Below, piece by piece: positions 25,677-34,003 of a DNA stretch of 64,000 bases. Source of the stretch: UBA1731 sp964440985. GTDB taxonomy: Bacteria > Verrucomicrobiota > Kiritimatiellia > RFP12 > UBA1067. The DNA lies in contig CAYTWE010000005.1 in the NCBI GenBank assembly GCA_964440985.1, positions 1-64,000 on the forward strand. The letters are read 5' to 3'. Numbering within the stretch: the first letter of the stretch is position 1; the number at the start of each line of letters is the position of its first letter. A program made the position numbers and the translations under genes. The notes under the pieces were generated by a model. That model worked only from the letters and a program-made list of their open reading frames with translations. It was not told where the DNA came from and did not search any database.

Positions 25677-26123
25677 ATGGAGGTAATGGTTGTTTCTGGC
25701 GCGATTGCGTGCCTTGGGTTGAGTGCAGCCGGATCGGCGTTCGGGACAGGTCTTGCGGCGGCAGCCGCCGTGGGTGCATGGAAAAAGTGCTATGCGGCCA
25801 ACAAGCCCGCCCCGTTCATCCTGCTTGGTCTTGTCGGCGCTCCCATCACGCAGACGCTTTACGGCATGATTCTCATGTTCGTCATGTTCGGCAAGACGGC
25901 CATCGCGGGGGCGGGAGTTCCGCTTCTTGTGCTGGGCATCTTTGCCGGTTTTGCGGTAGGGCTTTCCGCATTCCTGCAGGGACGCGTTGCGGCTGCGGCC
26001 TGCGATTCGCAGGCGGAGACCGGACAGGGGCTTACGCTGTATTTCGCAGCGCTCGGCATCATCGAGACCGTAGCCATCTTCACGATGGTGTTCACGATCA
26101 TTGCGCTCAGCAAGATAGCGTAA
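25677..26123 (+). CDS. atpK: V-type ATP synthase subunit K, with Na+-type ligands
   Basis: A 148-residue proteolipid with two helical hairpins (four membrane segments), the rotor-ring unit of the V-ATPase. The second hairpin carries the essential carboxylate E130 (GIIETVAIF). The first has T58 and Q59 in APITQTLYG, and Q101 lies in LQGRVAAA. These match, by eye, T64, Q65, Q110 and E139 that bind Na+ in Enterococcus hirae NtpK, suggesting sodium rather than proton coupling. SD AAGGAG at 25664-25669 fixes the start at 25677. It directly abuts a MATE transporter gene. Confidence 0.92.
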   Translation: MEVMVVSGAIACLGLSAAGSAFGTGLAAAAAVGAWKKCYAANKPAPFILLGLVGAPITQTLYGMILMFVMFGKTAIAGAGVPLLVLGIFAGFAVGLSAFLQGRVAAAACDSQAETGQGLTLYFAALGIIETVAIFTMVFTIIALSKIA

Positions 26124-27575
26124 GTGTCTAAGCGGACATCAAGGACGAATGAACTGGCAACGGCCCCGCTGGGGTCGTTGCTTTTCAGATATTCCTGGCC
26201 GGCGCTTGTGGCGATGAGCCTCAACGCGCTCTATGCCGTGGTCGACCGGTTCTACATCGGTCGCGGATGCGGGGAGGCGGCGATGGCCGGCCTTACGCTC
26301 ACGTTTCCCGTGATGATGCTGTTTGGGGCGTTTGGCGTGTTCGTCGGTGCAGGACATTCTGCGGTTCTCTCGCTGCGTCTCGGTGAGGGGAATCGCGTTG
26401 CCTGCGAAAAGCTTCTTGGACAGCTTGTGGCGTTCAAGCTGCTGTTCTTTCTTGTTCTCTCGCCTCTCGTGTTCTTCAATGCCGACACGGTGCTGAACTG
26501 GTGCGGCGGCGGAAAGGTGTCCTCAGCCGCATTCGCCGCCGCGAAGGGATACCTGCGGCTTGTCGTGTTTCCGATGTTATTCAGCCACCTTGCGTTCGGT
26601 CTTTCCGCGATGATGCGGGCGGAGGGGAATGCGGTGAACTCGATGGTCTGCATGGTGGTCGGTTTCTGCGCAAACCTGCTGCTCGATCCGCTGTTCATCT
26701 TCGGCGTGGATCTGCCGGCTCTCGGCGTAAGGATTGAACCGCACGGAATTGAGGGTGCGGCGTGGGCCACGAACATTGCGATGTTCCTCAGTTTTCTCTG
26801 CGCCGTCAGCTACTACCTGCGCGGACGCAGCACGGTGAAGTTCCGGCTGAAGCGCATTGGCTTCCACAAGGGACTGTTCATCAAGCCCATGGGAATCGGC
26901 ATGGCGCCGTTTCTGCAGCAGCTGATGGGCGCACTGATAAACCTTTCCCTTGCGGCGGCGTTTGCGCACTGGGCGCAGGATGAGGCTTCGGCGACGATGC
27001 AGGTGGCGTCCCTCGGCGTATTCCAGAGCGTCATGATCATCACTCTGATGCCGATGTTCGGCACACAGCAGGGCATACAGCCGATTCTTGGATACAACTG
27101 GGGAGCGAGGAACTTCATGCGGGTGAGGCAGGCGCTCCTGCTCGGATTTTGGATTACGACCGCCATCTGTGCGGTCGCCTGCGCCGCCCAGGTGATTCCT
27201 CCGTTTCCACGGCTTCTTGCGCGGATATTCATTGAAGGCGGCAACGCTGCGCTGCTTGAGACCGCCGCGCACGATCTCGCGATAGCCAACTGCATGGTAT
27301 GGACGATCTCGATAAACGTGGTTGCAACTACGTATTTTCAGTCCATAGGCCATCCGCGCACGGCGATATTCCTGTCGATGCTGCGCCAAGGCGGATGTCT
27401 GCTTCCGTGCATATGGCTGCTGCCGCTGATGGCGTCCAAGACCGGACTCTTCGCGCCGACGCTCGGCGTATGGCTCGCCTTGCCGGCCTCGGACATTCTT
27501 TGTCAGCTCGCGACGATACCGCCGGTGCTTTCGCACCTCCGCTTTCTCGGCAAGTGCGGCCAGCGCGTGAGATGA
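26124..27575 (+). CDS. MATE family efflux transporter
   Basis: A 483-residue, 12-segment transporter of the MATE family, which exports cationic compounds in exchange for Na+ or H+. Two homologous halves are visible (N-terminal PLGSLLFRYSWPALVAMSLNALYAVVD-type start, quoted here only to place it at residues 15-41; second half KPMGIGMAPFLQQLMG, then PMFGTQQGIQPILGYNWGAR). The start is GTG 26124, immediately after the atpK stop with no spacer, implying cotranscription with the V-ATPase genes. Substrate unknown. It converges with the regulator gene after 27 bases. Confidence 0.92.
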   Translation: MSKRTSRTNELATAPLGSLLFRYSWPALVAMSLNALYAVVDRFYIGRGCGEAAMAGLTLTFPVMMLFGAFGVFVGAGHSAVLSLRLGEGNRVACEKLLGQLVAFKLLFFLVLSPLVFFNADTVLNWCGGGKVSSAAFAAAKGYLRLVVFPMLFSHLAFGLSAMMRAEGNAVNSMVCMVVGFCANLLLDPLFIFGVDLPALGVRIEPHGIEGAAWATNIAMFLSFLCAVSYYLRGRSTVKFRLKRIGFHKGLFIKPMGIGMAPFLQQLMGALINLSLAAAFAHWAQDEASATMQVASLGVFQSVMIITLMPMFGTQQGIQPILGYNWGARNFMRVRQALLLGFWITTAICAVACAAQVIPPFPRLLARIFIEGGNAALLETAAHDLAIANCMVWTISINVVATTYFQSIGHPRTAIFLSMLRQGGCLLPCIWLLPLMASKTGLFAPTLGVWLALPASDILCQLATIPPVLSHLRFLGKCGQRVR

Positions 27576-27602
27576 CGGGATTCCACTCCGTCCGGCGGCG
27601 CA

Positions 27603-28784
27603 TCACCTTTCGGAAGATTTGAGAGGACGGCAGTGTGACGGAGGATGACCGCACTTGAGCTTGTACAGGCGCGTGAGATGCGTTGCGGACGAAAAACCGC
27701 ACTGTTCTGCGATGCTGACGATCGATGCGTCCGTCTCACGAAGCAGCTTGGACACCCGTTCGAGCCTGGCGTTGATGATGCTGGCGTAGACGCTGGTCTT
27801 TTCGTGTTGCCGGAAACGCAGGTTGAGCAGCGACTGCGATACGCCGAGATGCCGTGCGACATCCGCCACGGTTATAGGCGACTGCGCATTTGCTGAGATG
27901 TAGTTCAGCGCACGCTCAACAAGCGATGCGCCGAGGTTCAGTTGGCAGGTCGAGTCGCGCACCACTATGCGCCGAGGCGGAATCCACAGGACTTGCGGGC
28001 GGAGGGCTGGCGTTTGAAGACGCATCAGCCGCTCTAAGGCGCATGCACCCTCGTAGCCCTCGCGACGGTAGTCGGGCGCGACGCTGGACAGGCTTGGAAC
28101 GGATGTCGCGCAGAAGATGGGGTTGTTGTCAACTCCGAGGACGGAGATGTCACCTGGAATGCGCAATCCGGCTGCCCTGCAGGCTTCAAATGCGCTGGTG
28201 CTGTGGTAGTCGCCAGCGAGAAGGAGTGCGGACGGCTTCGGCAGCGCCAGCAGATAGCGTTGAAGTGCCTCATTGTATGTGGAGGAGCAAAAGGTCGCTC
28301 CGGTAGAGAAGACGCGAACGGTGCGTCCGTGCATCTGGAGTTCGCATCTGTAGCCGCGCAGACGGAGGCGTGACCAGCGTGAGGCGGGTATGTCTGGCAG
28401 AAAGGCGAATGAGCGAAAGCGTCCCAACGAAAGGAAATATTGCGCGGCCATCCGTCCTATCAGGCGGTTGTCAGCTCCGAGAAAAACTACGGACTGCCGC
28501 CGTCTGCAAAGCCGGTCGTCCGTGTTGCCGAGAGCGACAAGCGGCATCTGCACGTCGCGCAAGCAGACGCCAAGCTCATTGGAGAGCGGATGGTTGACAA
28601 GGATGCCGTCAATGCCATCGGCCCGGGCGGATTCGACAAGTGTGCGCGTGAGCGTCAAAGGTGGCGTAATCAGCCGGACGTTCCATGGATGCTGCCTTTC
28701 CCGGATGTAGTCAAGGACGCCGGAGAGAACGTCTATGCTGGCCGGATTGACGGTTTGGAAGGAGAGTATGACGCTTTTACCCAT
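27603..28784 (-). CDS. XylR-type regulator: LacI-like sugar-binding domain plus AraC helix-turn-helix
   Basis: A 393-residue regulator. The N-terminal two-thirds (about 1-275) is a periplasmic-binding-protein-like sensor (ISVLGVDNNPIFC, SLSSVAPDYRREGYEGACAL) as in E. coli XylR. The C-terminal about 105 residues form an AraC double helix-turn-helix (ITVADVARHLGVSQSLLNLRF; IVSIAEQCGFSSATHLTRLYK). It should bind tandem direct repeats and activate when its sugar binds. An ATG at 28793 lies inside the -10 box, whereas ATG 28784 is exactly seven bases after it, so the start is 28784 and the mRNA leaderless. It diverges from the four-gene secreted operon, its likely target. The effector may be xylose or another pentose or deoxysugar. 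Confidence 0.88.
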   Translation of the reverse strand: MGKSVILSFQTVNPASIDVLSGVLDYIRERQHPWNVRLITPPLTLTRTLVESARADGIDGILVNHPLSNELGVCLRDVQMPLVALGNTDDRLCRRRQSVVFLGADNRLIGRMAAQYFLSLGRFRSFAFLPDIPASRWSRLRLRGYRCELQMHGRTVRVFSTGATFCSSTYNEALQRYLLALPKPSALLLAGDYHSTSAFEACRAAGLRIPGDISVLGVDNNPIFCATSVPSLSSVAPDYRREGYEGACALERLMRLQTPALRPQVLWIPPRRIVVRDSTCQLNLGASLVERALNYISANAQSPITVADVARHLGVSQSLLNLRFRQHEKTSVYASIINARLERVSKLLRETDASIVSIAEQCGFSSATHLTRLYKLKCGHPPSHCRPLKSSER

Positions 28785-28791
28785 GCGTTGC

Positions 28792-28800
28792 ATTGTAGCA
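28792..28800 (-). promoter_or_regulatory. Extended -10 promoter (TGcTACAAT) of the XylR-type regulator
   Basis: Minus-strand TG-C-TACAAT from 28800 to 28792, seven bases before the ATG at 28784. This decides the regulator's start codon. Confidence 0.75.
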
Positions 28801-28827
28801 TAAAGATTTTGAGCTTGGATAGGCTTG

Positions 28828-28864
28828 TCGGAATTGTCAATGAAATTTTATCGGAATCGTCATT
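28828..28864 (+). promoter_or_regulatory. Direct-repeat operator for the XylR-type regulator
   Basis: TCGGAATTGTCAAT (28828-28841) and TCGGAATCGTCATT (28851-28864) agree at 12 of 14 positions and are 23 bases apart start to start, about two helical turns. AraC-family proteins bind such same-face direct repeats. The second copy ends 21 bases upstream of TATATT (28886), where a -35 would lie, a normal activator position for the rightward operon. Confidence 0.65.
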
Positions 28865-28882
28865 TATTTCCGTACAACCATG

Positions 28883-28891
28883 TGCTATATT
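28883..28891 (+). promoter_or_regulatory. Extended -10 promoter (TGcTATATT) of the SGNH operon, leaderless type
   Basis: TG at 28883-28884, C, TATATT at 28886-28891, with seven bases to the ATG at 28899. No SD is present. Confidence 0.7.
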
Positions 28892-28898
28892 TTTCGAC

Positions 28899-30266
28899 AT
28901 GGGAACACTTTTGAAAAATTCGTTGCGGATTGTCGGAAAGTTTTACGTCGCCCTGCTTTCGTTTGTTTGGTCTATTTTGTGCATCGCCGGAGAGGTCAAG
29001 CCACCATTGCCGTTCCGTTCAGGCGAACGCATCGTGTTTCTCGGCGATTCAATCACCAAGAACGGCAAGTACCTCTACTTCCTCCAGCTGTTCGAGGAAC
29101 TGCGCCATCCAGGGCGCGGCGTCACCTTTCTCAACGCCGGCATCAGCGGGGACCGTGTGGACAGCGGTCGTGAACGTCTTGACTGGGACGTGCTGCCGTT
29201 GAAGCCGGACCGTGTAATCGTAATGTTCGGCATGAACGATGTGAAGCTGGCGCTGTGGGAAAGCGCAACGCCGGACGCGGCAGCGCAGGATGCGCGAGAC
29301 AAGGCCGTTTCCGGCTTCAGGCGCGAGTTGGAGCGGCTGATAGACGGATTGGCGACCGCAGGTGTGCGCTGCGATCTGGCGACGCCGCCGCCCTACGACC
29401 AGTACGATGTCGCATCGAAGGCGGTGTGCCGCACGAACGGAAACGAGCCGGGGCTGGCGCGTCTCGCCGAAGTTGTGCGCCAAGTCGCGGCTGAACGCGG
29501 TCTCGGTCTCGTGGATGTCCACCGTCCGCTTACTGCCGTTCTGAAGTCTCATCCCGAACTTGGGCTGCTGCGCGGCGATCGGATACACCCGTGGTGGGAA
29601 GGACACCTACTGCTGGCCGTCCAGTATCTTGAGGTCATGGGCGAAGATGGCGAGGTTGGGCGTATCGAGCTGACGGCGTCAGCGGCGAAGAGAGGTTTTC
29701 GCTATGCCCCGAAGCGTCTGCCGTTCCCCCGTCTGGATGTCTTCTGGCGCAACATGGAGCGTACGGTCGAGACGGCGTATCCGTTTGAGGAGAGGTTCAA
29801 CCGTGAGATCCTTGTGGTGAAGGGGCTGCAGGCCGGACGTTACGCCGTCCTGGCGGACGGGCGCGAGTTCGCGTCGTTTGACGCAGCAGAGCTGGCGCAC
29901 GGCGTAAACATCGCGATGTGCGACACTCCTTCCTGTCGGCAGGCGCAGACGGCGGCAAAGACGATGATCGAGCTGATGACTCTTGAGACGACCTTTCGCG
30001 ACGTGCCGTATATGGCGCGTACGGAGCGGAGCGTAAAGGATCTTGATCAGTGGCTGAAATCTCTTGAGAAGAATCCTCACCATGCGTACTATGCCTCCTG
30101 CGTGAAGTCGTATCGCGAACAGAAGGAGCGCGCACCGGAGACACAGGCGCAGGCGAGGGCGTTGCGGGCGCGGCTATCCAGGGAGGCGCAGGCGAAACCA
30201 TGGGTGATTTCCGTTCGTCGCCTGACTGGCGTCGAACAGGGCAAACACGAAGTGAGAGGGAAATGA
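28899..30266 (+). CDS. Secreted SGNH/GDSL hydrolase
   Basis: A 455-residue exported hydrolase with an N-terminal signal/anchor (about 8-30) and an SGNH domain: nucleophile S51 in GDSIT, block II NAGISGD, N113 in GMND, and D227/H230 in DRIHPWWEGH. Such enzymes in glycan loci commonly remove acetyl or other acyl groups from polysaccharides. The C-terminal about 190 residues are an unassigned helical/beta extension ending in a charged helical tail. The open frame continues upstream to 28440, but that part overlaps the regulator and the operator; the ATG at 28899, seven bases after the -10, is the start. It heads the operon. Confidence 0.85.
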   Translation: MGTLLKNSLRIVGKFYVALLSFVWSILCIAGEVKPPLPFRSGERIVFLGDSITKNGKYLYFLQLFEELRHPGRGVTFLNAGISGDRVDSGRERLDWDVLPLKPDRVIVMFGMNDVKLALWESATPDAAAQDARDKAVSGFRRELERLIDGLATAGVRCDLATPPPYDQYDVASKAVCRTNGNEPGLARLAEVVRQVAAERGLGLVDVHRPLTAVLKSHPELGLLRGDRIHPWWEGHLLLAVQYLEVMGEDGEVGRIELTASAAKRGFRYAPKRLPFPRLDVFWRNMERTVETAYPFEERFNREILVVKGLQAGRYAVLADGREFASFDAAELAHGVNIAMCDTPSCRQAQTAAKTMIELMTLETTFRDVPYMARTERSVKDLDQWLKSLEKNPHHAYYASCVKSYREQKERAPETQAQARALRARLSREAQAKPWVISVRRLTGVEQGKHEVRGK

Positions 30267-31801
30267 TGATGAACAAATTACGGATGGTCTGCTTCGCGGC
30301 GCTTGCGTTTGTGTGCACGTCTTTGCGGGCGGTTGAGTATGTAGTGCCGGATTACGAGCGTTGGCCAGCGTACACGGACATTCACACGCAGGTGTCGAAT
30401 GCACTGGCTTGTTGCCAGAACGGCGATGTCGTGACGATTTCAGCGGGAATCCATGAGCTGCCGGACGATGCAGTGACGGCGTTCAATACGGAGAAGGTAG
30501 GCGCTTGGATGGCGCCCAACTTCTATTCTGGCGGTGTCACGTTGCGCGGTGACCCGGCAGCCGGACGAGACGGAGTCGTCATTCGCGGCGGTGCGACGTA
30601 TGCGGTCGTCTATGCCAGAAACCGGGCCTTGAGGATTGAGGGATTGACCTTCGAGGATTGCGCAAACGGGCAATCACGTGCCGTTGTGGGGTATCAGGAT
30701 TTTTCGTGCACCTGGAGTGGATTAGTTGTCTCCAACTGCGTCTTTCGCGGCACGGAGCCAAAACTCGGCGCGGGTGTATGCTATGCGACTGTCGTGGACT
30801 GCGTCTTCTCGAACTGTTTTGCGAGTTCCGGAGGTGCCGCCAGCAGTTGCCGCGTCTTCGATTCCGTCTTTCGCGCAAACGAAGCGACAGTGTACGGCGG
30901 TGCCCTGCAATCGTGCCCGGTCGTCAGCAATTGTGTGTTTGCGGCGAATGCGGTTAGCCAATACGACGGCGGCGCACTTGCCGGATGCGGCATCGTTGCC
31001 GACTGCTGGTTCGAGGGAAATTTCGCGACGCGATGGGGCGGTGCGCTGTTCGGCTGCACGGATGTCCGTGACTGTGAGTTTGGTTCGGGAAATGCAGTCG
31101 GCGGTGTTGTCACGCAGAGTGCTGGTCCAGTCTCCGCCAACAGTTCCTTCACTCGCTGCACGTTTACGGGCAATCAGGGAAACGAAGCCGGATCCTATAC
31201 GGCCTGCATCTTCACGAACATGACGGTGGCTCCGATAACCTGTCGGACGAACGGATCCCTTTCGCTCACCAACTGCCTGTTCGCGTCGAGCGACGTTCCT
31301 GGAATGTTCGTCAAAGGCGGATTGCTCGCAAATAATTCGTGTACGATCGTCAACTGCACGTTTGTCGACAACCGGTCCGGCGACGTTCTTTTGGACATGA
31401 AGTACGGCGAAGCGAAGAACAACCTCTTTTTCGCAAACTGGCGGATTTCCGGTGGGGTGTCCGCACGGAATGACGTTACTGTCCGCGTTGCGACTGGTGG
31501 TGGATTCATGATGATGAACAATGCCTATGGCGTGGTGTCCGGTGGTCTCGGCGCGGCAGGCGAGGGAAATTTCCAGATTGAGAATCCGCGTTTCTCGAAG
31601 GGCGCAATCGCCGGCGCTCCATACTGGTCGCTTCAGGCGACGCCACGCAACCGGCAGGTTCGGTACGGCGGACTGGTAGAGGACTGGATGGCGTCGGCGA
31701 CAGACTTGGCAGGCGCACCGCGTCTGTGCGACGGTAAGGTCGGTGTTGGATGCTATGCATGTGACCTGAACGAAGTGGGCTTTCGTCTGCTTGTGCGGTA
31801 G
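30263..31801 (+). CDS. Secreted right-handed beta-helix protein with GGAL/FxxN repeats
   Basis: A 512-residue exported protein. The signal peptide covers about residues 1-23 (cleavage near SLRA). A pectate-lyase-like beta-helix with a ladder of cysteines follows. From about 180 to 290 the pattern FRANEA, FAANAV and FEGNFA alternates with three GGAL motifs, the same FxxN/GGA(I/L/V) signature as chlamydial polymorphic membrane proteins, but no autotransporter barrel follows. No catalytic motif is evident, so it may be an adhesin-like or glycan-binding protein. ATGs at 30263, 30266 and 30269 are all possible; the first overlaps the upstream stop. SD GAGAGG is nearby. Confidence 0.8.
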   Translation: MMMNKLRMVCFAALAFVCTSLRAVEYVVPDYERWPAYTDIHTQVSNALACCQNGDVVTISAGIHELPDDAVTAFNTEKVGAWMAPNFYSGGVTLRGDPAAGRDGVVIRGGATYAVVYARNRALRIEGLTFEDCANGQSRAVVGYQDFSCTWSGLVVSNCVFRGTEPKLGAGVCYATVVDCVFSNCFASSGGAASSCRVFDSVFRANEATVYGGALQSCPVVSNCVFAANAVSQYDGGALAGCGIVADCWFEGNFATRWGGALFGCTDVRDCEFGSGNAVGGVVTQSAGPVSANSSFTRCTFTGNQGNEAGSYTACIFTNMTVAPITCRTNGSLSLTNCLFASSDVPGMFVKGGLLANNSCTIVNCTFVDNRSGDVLLDMKYGEAKNNLFFANWRISGGVSARNDVTVRVATGGGFMMMNNAYGVVSGGLGAAGEGNFQIENPRFSKGAIAGAPYWSLQATPRNRQVRYGGLVEDWMASATDLAGAPRLCDGKVGVGCYACDLNEVGFRLLVR

Positions 31802-31840
31802 ACTGCTGTTGCCGGTTGTGAAAATGCAGGGAGGGGAACG

Positions 31841-34003
31841 ATGAATCCGATGGTGGCGAAGGGTTGGCTTTTGCTTGGTGCGGTGACAGTTGCCTGGTTG
31901 AGTGGCGCAGCGGCAGCCGTCTACGATGTCGGTCCGACGCGTCCGCTCAAGACTTTGGCGGAAGCGCGTGACCGGATTCGTGCCGATCGCGCTGCACATA
32001 CGCTGACGGATGATGAAATGGCGACAGTGTTCGTCGATCCCGGCATCTATCCGTTGCCGAACGGCTTTGCGCTCGACCGACGGGACAGCAGGACGGCGTG
32101 GATTTCGCGTGTGCCGCACGGTGCGCGTCTCGTGGGCGGCACGGTTCTGCGGGCGGCGGATTTCAAGCCCGTCACGGAACCTGCGGTTCGCACACGTCTG
32201 AATGCGACGCAGCGTACACACGTTGTCGTCTGCGATCTCGCCAGAAAGGGCGTCGGCGAGTTGGCGCCGTTTGCCGACCAGTTCCGGGGACAGCCGGGGC
32301 CTTTCCTCTATATTGATGGTGAGGAGATGACGCTTGCCCGGTGGCCGAACGCGAACGCGGCCGACAAATCCCGGGAATGGACTTCCTTCACGAACGTGAC
32401 TGACCATGGCTGGGCGGAGACAGAGAGCGCAGATCCCAACCGGCGCGTCGATCATCCGGGTGCGTTCGTCTATGACGCGAGCGACCGCATCCGACGCTGG
32501 AACCTGAAGGAGGGCGTTTGGCTGAATGGCTACTGGTGTCACGACTGGTACGACTGCGCCGTCCGGATTGCGTCGTTTGACCCGAAGACGCGGGAAGTTC
32601 GCTTGGCGGCGAAAGTCCCTTACAACATCGCCGGCGGCACTCTCGGACACGCTGAGCGCCGTTTCTATGCCTTCAACCTCCTTGAGGAGCTGGATGCGCC
32701 CGGCGAGTACTTTCTTGATCGACGGAAACGCAAGCTCTACATTTGGCCGAAGGACGGTCTGTCGAAATCCGAGATCGTCCTTGCAACGCTTGAGGATCCC
32801 GTCGTGCAGATGCGTCGGCTTAAGCATGTTGTCTTTCGCGGGTTCGACGTGAAGGGTTCGCAGAAGTCGGGCGTGGACGTGACGGACAGCGAGGCCGTTA
32901 CGATAGATGGATGCCGCGTGACGTGCGTCGGCGGTTCGGGCATTGTGGCTTACGGCACAAGGCTCAAGGTTCTCTCCTGTGAAGTCGCCAATGTCGGTGA
33001 AGCGGGTGTCTGGATGGGCGGCGGCGATACGCGAAACCTCATTTCTGGCGAGAATATGGTTGAGGAATGTCATATCCACCATTTCGCGCAACATGTTCGG
33101 ACATACAGGGCGGGGGTGATGATTCCAGGAAGTGCGGGAGCCGTTGTGCGTCACAACGAAATTCATGACGCGCCGCATGTGGCAATCCTCTACGGTGGTG
33201 TCGACAATGTCTTTGAGTACAATGAGATATACCGGTGCGTGTACGAGACGGCTGATTCGGGCGTGTTCTACACGGGGCGCAGTTGGATCTCGCAGGGCAA
33301 CATCGTACGCTACAACTACATCCACGATTGCGGGCCGAAGAACGATCCTGGCCACACGACAGGCGTCTACTTCGACGATGTCGACTGTGGCGACGAGGTT
33401 TTCGGAAACGTCTTTCGGAACATGGGGCGCGGCGTTTTCATTGGCGGCGGCCGTGACCATCCGGTCCGCAACAACATCTTCTGGAACTGCGCAGAGGCCG
33501 TGTTCATGGACAATAGAGGTATGACTTGGAAGCAGTGGAACACGCCGGAGGGGAACTGGGATTTCGAGAACCAGGCCGAGCGGATGGACTACCGCAATCC
33601 GCCGTGGAGCTGCCGTTTCCCGAATCTGGCGAAGACGATGCAGGATTCGCCGCGTGAACCCCTCTATAATCCGATCCAGCGGAACGTCATCGTGAACTCG
33701 ATTCTCAACGACATCGCCATCCTGCCGCGCATGACGAACATGGCAGATCGCCTCGCGCCTGTTGCCGATAACCTGATTGTGCACGAGCCAGTACGTGGCC
33801 GTCCTTGGCCGTGGAAGGCACGGGTCAACCCGTGGCGGATAGAGCACGGCACACCGCTTGCGGCGGGAGACGTGAAGTCGGCCGACCTCGGATTCGTCGA
33901 TCCCGACAATGGCGACTTCACGCTCCGGAAGGATGCGGCCGTTCTGAAGTTGGTGCCTGGGTTTGTGGCGATTCCGTTCGAGAAGATCGGGAGAGGTCGA
34001 TGA
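31841..34003 (+). CDS. Secreted parallel beta-helix glycosidase-like protein (GH141-like)
   Basis: A 720-residue exported protein with a signal peptide (about 1-26, AAAA end) and a long right-handed parallel beta-helix built of NxI/VxxNxIxD-type coils (VRHNEIHDAPHVAILYGG, FEYNEIYRCV, VRYNYIHDCG, VFGNVFRNMGRGVFIGG). The arrangement, with an N-terminal inserted beta domain (about 85-260) and the C-terminal SADLGFVDPDNGDFTL segment, is like family GH141, which includes alpha-L-fucosidases and xylanases. Family assignment by eye is tentative. It lies 39 bases after the other beta-helix gene in the operon controlled by the XylR-type regulator and presumably acts on a plant cell-wall glycan. Confidence 0.75.
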   Translation: MNPMVAKGWLLLGAVTVAWLSGAAAAVYDVGPTRPLKTLAEARDRIRADRAAHTLTDDEMATVFVDPGIYPLPNGFALDRRDSRTAWISRVPHGARLVGGTVLRAADFKPVTEPAVRTRLNATQRTHVVVCDLARKGVGELAPFADQFRGQPGPFLYIDGEEMTLARWPNANAADKSREWTSFTNVTDHGWAETESADPNRRVDHPGAFVYDASDRIRRWNLKEGVWLNGYWCHDWYDCAVRIASFDPKTREVRLAAKVPYNIAGGTLGHAERRFYAFNLLEELDAPGEYFLDRRKRKLYIWPKDGLSKSEIVLATLEDPVVQMRRLKHVVFRGFDVKGSQKSGVDVTDSEAVTIDGCRVTCVGGSGIVAYGTRLKVLSCEVANVGEAGVWMGGGDTRNLISGENMVEECHIHHFAQHVRTYRAGVMIPGSAGAVVRHNEIHDAPHVAILYGGVDNVFEYNEIYRCVYETADSGVFYTGRSWISQGNIVRYNYIHDCGPKNDPGHTTGVYFDDVDCGDEVFGNVFRNMGRGVFIGGGRDHPVRNNIFWNCAEAVFMDNRGMTWKQWNTPEGNWDFENQAERMDYRNPPWSCRFPNLAKTMQDSPREPLYNPIQRNVIVNSILNDIAILPRMTNMADRLAPVADNLIVHEPVRGRPWPWKARVNPWRIEHGTPLAAGDVKSADLGFVDPDNGDFTLRKDAAVLKLVPGFVAIPFEKIGRGR

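Noticed and set aside
28791..28793. ATG at 28793 as the start of the XylR-type regulator
   Set aside because: It lies within the -10 box, so it could not be transcribed from that promoter; ATG 28784 has the conserved seven-base gap.
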